From assembly GCF_013408425.1 (NCBI RefSeq), contig NZ_JACBYV010000001.1:5022001-5086000 (forward strand): a stretch of 64,000 nt of DNA. Direction: 5' to 3'. Under the pieces are notes generated by a model. The model made no database searches. It was given only the letters and a program-made list of their open reading frames with translations, and was not told where the DNA came from. Each line of letters begins with the position of its first letter. The first letter of the stretch is position 1. Shown one piece after another: positions 62,787-64,000 of this stretch. The DNA comes from Pseudomonas flavescens. Its GTDB lineage: Bacteria; Pseudomonadota; Gammaproteobacteria; Pseudomonadales; Pseudomonadaceae. A program made the translations under genes and the position numbers.

Positions 62787-64000
62787 TCAGTCGAGTTTGA
62801 TGACCTTGGCCAGCAGGATCTTCGGGCCCTTCATCTTCTTGACGATCAGGCGAAGGCCGGCGACCTCGAGTGATTCCTCTTCCTCGGGCACCCGCTTGAG
62901 GGTTTCGTAGATCAGCCCCGCGAGGGTTTCCGCCTCGATATGGTCGAGGTCGACGCCGAGCAGCCGCTCCAGCTTGAACAGCGGCGTATCACCGCGCACC
63001 AGCAGCTTGCCGGGTTGATAGGCGAGGATGCCGCGCTCGGCCTTGCGGTGTTCGTCCTGAATATCGCCGACCAGGGCTTCGAGCACGTCTTCCATGGTCA
63101 GGTAGCCGATGACCTTGCCATCGGCTTCCTCGACCAGCGCGAAGTGGGCGCCGCCTTTGCGGAACTGCTCCAGCAACTCGGAGAGTGGCAGGTTGCGGTT
63201 GACCTTCTCCAGGGGGTGCATCAGCTCGCTGAGGCGCAGGGTCGAGGGCAGCATTTCCAGCAGCGACAGGTGCAGCAGCAGGTCCTTGATATGCAGCACG
63301 CCGACGAACTCGCCAGCGGCCTCGTCGTAGATCGGGTAGCGGCTGTACTTGTGGCGACGGAACACGCTGAACACTTCATCCAGCGAGGCGTTGAGCTCGA
63401 GGTAGATCAGGTCTTCGCGGGAGTTGGCCCAGTCCACCACGTCCAGCTCGCCCAATTCGACCGCCGAGGCGAGCACGCGCATGTCCTGGTCGGTCGGGTC
63501 GCTGGCACGGCTGGAGTGCAGGATCAGCTTGAGCTCATCGCGGCTGTAGTGATGGTCGTGGTGCGCCCCCGGCTCGCCCTGGCCGGCGATACGCAGAATG
63601 GCGTTGGCGCTGGCATTGAGCAGGAAAATCGCCGGGTACATGGCCCAGTAGAACAGGTACAGCGGCACCGCCGTCCACAGCGACAGCAGCTCGGGCTTGC
63701 GAATCGCCCAGGACTTGGGCGCCAGCTCGCCGACGACGATGTGCAAGTAGGAAATGATGAAGAAGGCGGTGAAGAAGGCGATGCCGTGAATCAGCTTCTG
63801 CGACTCGATGCCGATGGAGGTCAGCAGGGGTTCGAGCAGGTGGGCGAAAGCCGGTTCACCGACCCAGCCAAGGCCGAGGGACGCCAGGGTGATACCCAAC
63901 TGGCAGGCCGACAGATAGGCGTCGAGCTGGTTGTGCACGGTACGCAGGATGTGTCCGCGCCAGCCATTCTCCTGGGCCAGGGCTTCGACCTTGGTGGCCC
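62787..64000 (-). CDS. HlyC/CorC-type membrane protein with DUF21 and CBS domains (5' end outside the window)
   Basis: The last 404 codons of a UPF0053 protein; the start lies beyond base 64000. The visible order is a DUF21/CNNM membrane domain (YLSACQLGITLASLGLGWVG, GIAFFTAFFIISYLHIVVGE, SLWTAVPLYLFYWAMYPAIF), two CBS domains (FSVFRRHKYSRYPIYDEAAG; FALVEEADGKVIGYLTMEDV) and a C-terminal CorC_HlyC domain (LAYQPGKLLVRGDTPLFKLE). Members act in magnesium/cobalt homeostasis or efflux. An internal GTG at 63938 is not the true start, since the domain continues upstream. Confidence 0.9.
   Translation of the reverse strand, partial: ATKVEALAQENGWRGHILRTVHNQLDAYLSACQLGITLASLGLGWVGEPAFAHLLEPLLTSIGIESQKLIHGIAFFTAFFIISYLHIVVGELAPKSWAIRKPELLSLWTAVPLYLFYWAMYPAIFLLNASANAILRIAGQGEPGAHHDHHYSRDELKLILHSSRASDPTDQDMRVLASAVELGELDVVDWANSREDLIYLELNASLDEVFSVFRRHKYSRYPIYDEAAGEFVGVLHIKDLLLHLSLLEMLPSTLRLSELMHPLEKVNRNLPLSELLEQFRKGGAHFALVEEADGKVIGYLTMEDVLEALVGDIQDEHRKAERGILAYQPGKLLVRGDTPLFKLERLLGVDLDHIEAETLAGLIYETLKRVPEEEESLEVAGLRLIVKKMKGPKILLAKVIKLD

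Overview
The window looks like a chromosomal segment of a high-GC Pseudomonas, by inference from gene order. The type VI secretion (T6SS) cluster has the layout of the P. aeruginosa H1 system, including the TagQRST-PpkA-PppA-Fha threonine-phosphorylation switch. It is followed by cytochrome c4, dsbA, an endonuclease/exonuclease/phosphatase-family gene and dgcH, the order I recall for PA5490-PA5487. The species cannot be fixed from this window; no rRNA, tRNA, CRISPR array or insertion sequence was seen.

Layout. 1-2.0 kb: a DUF1161 protein, a HAD phosphatase and a multi-pass membrane protein. 2.1-6.9 kb: a MacA-MacB-outer membrane factor tripartite pump resembling PvdRT-OpmQ, with a perfect palindrome upstream. 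6.9-15.9 kb: an accessory island, all minus strand apart from a short plus-strand gene remnant at its edge, downstream of vgrG. It holds one intact DUF4150 (PAAR-like) toxin with a WHH nuclease tip, its DUF2169 partner, three degenerate or orphan toxin tips (HNH, PoNe-type, DNA/RNA endonuclease-type), and six immunity-like genes with intact reading frames. 15.9-29.4 kb (minus): vgrG with a fused zinc metallopeptidase, clpV, tssG, tssF, tssE, tagJ, hcp, tssC, tssB, tssA. 29.7-47.3 kb (plus): fha/tagH, tssJ, tssK, tssL, tssM, tagF, pppA, ppkA, tagT, tagS, tagR, tagQ, closed by an intrinsic terminator. 47.7-53.9 kb: housekeeping and envelope genes (cc4, dsbA, two EEP proteins, dgcH, an M23 peptidase). 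54.4-61.8 kb: aldehyde dehydrogenase, aminotransferase, an ABC importer of the NitT/TauT type and a GMC oxidoreductase, probably a catabolic operon for an amine or amino alcohol. 61.8-64 kb: an outer-membrane barrel and a CBS/CorC-type membrane protein cut by the window end.

How it fits together. All thirteen core tss genes are present and open, so the apparatus should be functional. Its local payloads are the evolved VgrG metallopeptidase, probably neutralised by the lipoprotein encoded next to it, and the DUF4150-WHH toxin, presumably loaded with help from DUF2169 and neutralised by a SUKH protein. The most unusual part is 6.9-14.2 kb. A nearly identical toxin core is repeated three times with different tips; the two downstream copies are broken, yet each tip still has its immunity gene. 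This resembles the orphan toxin/immunity arrays known from CDI and Rhs loci, here built on a DUF4150 scaffold.
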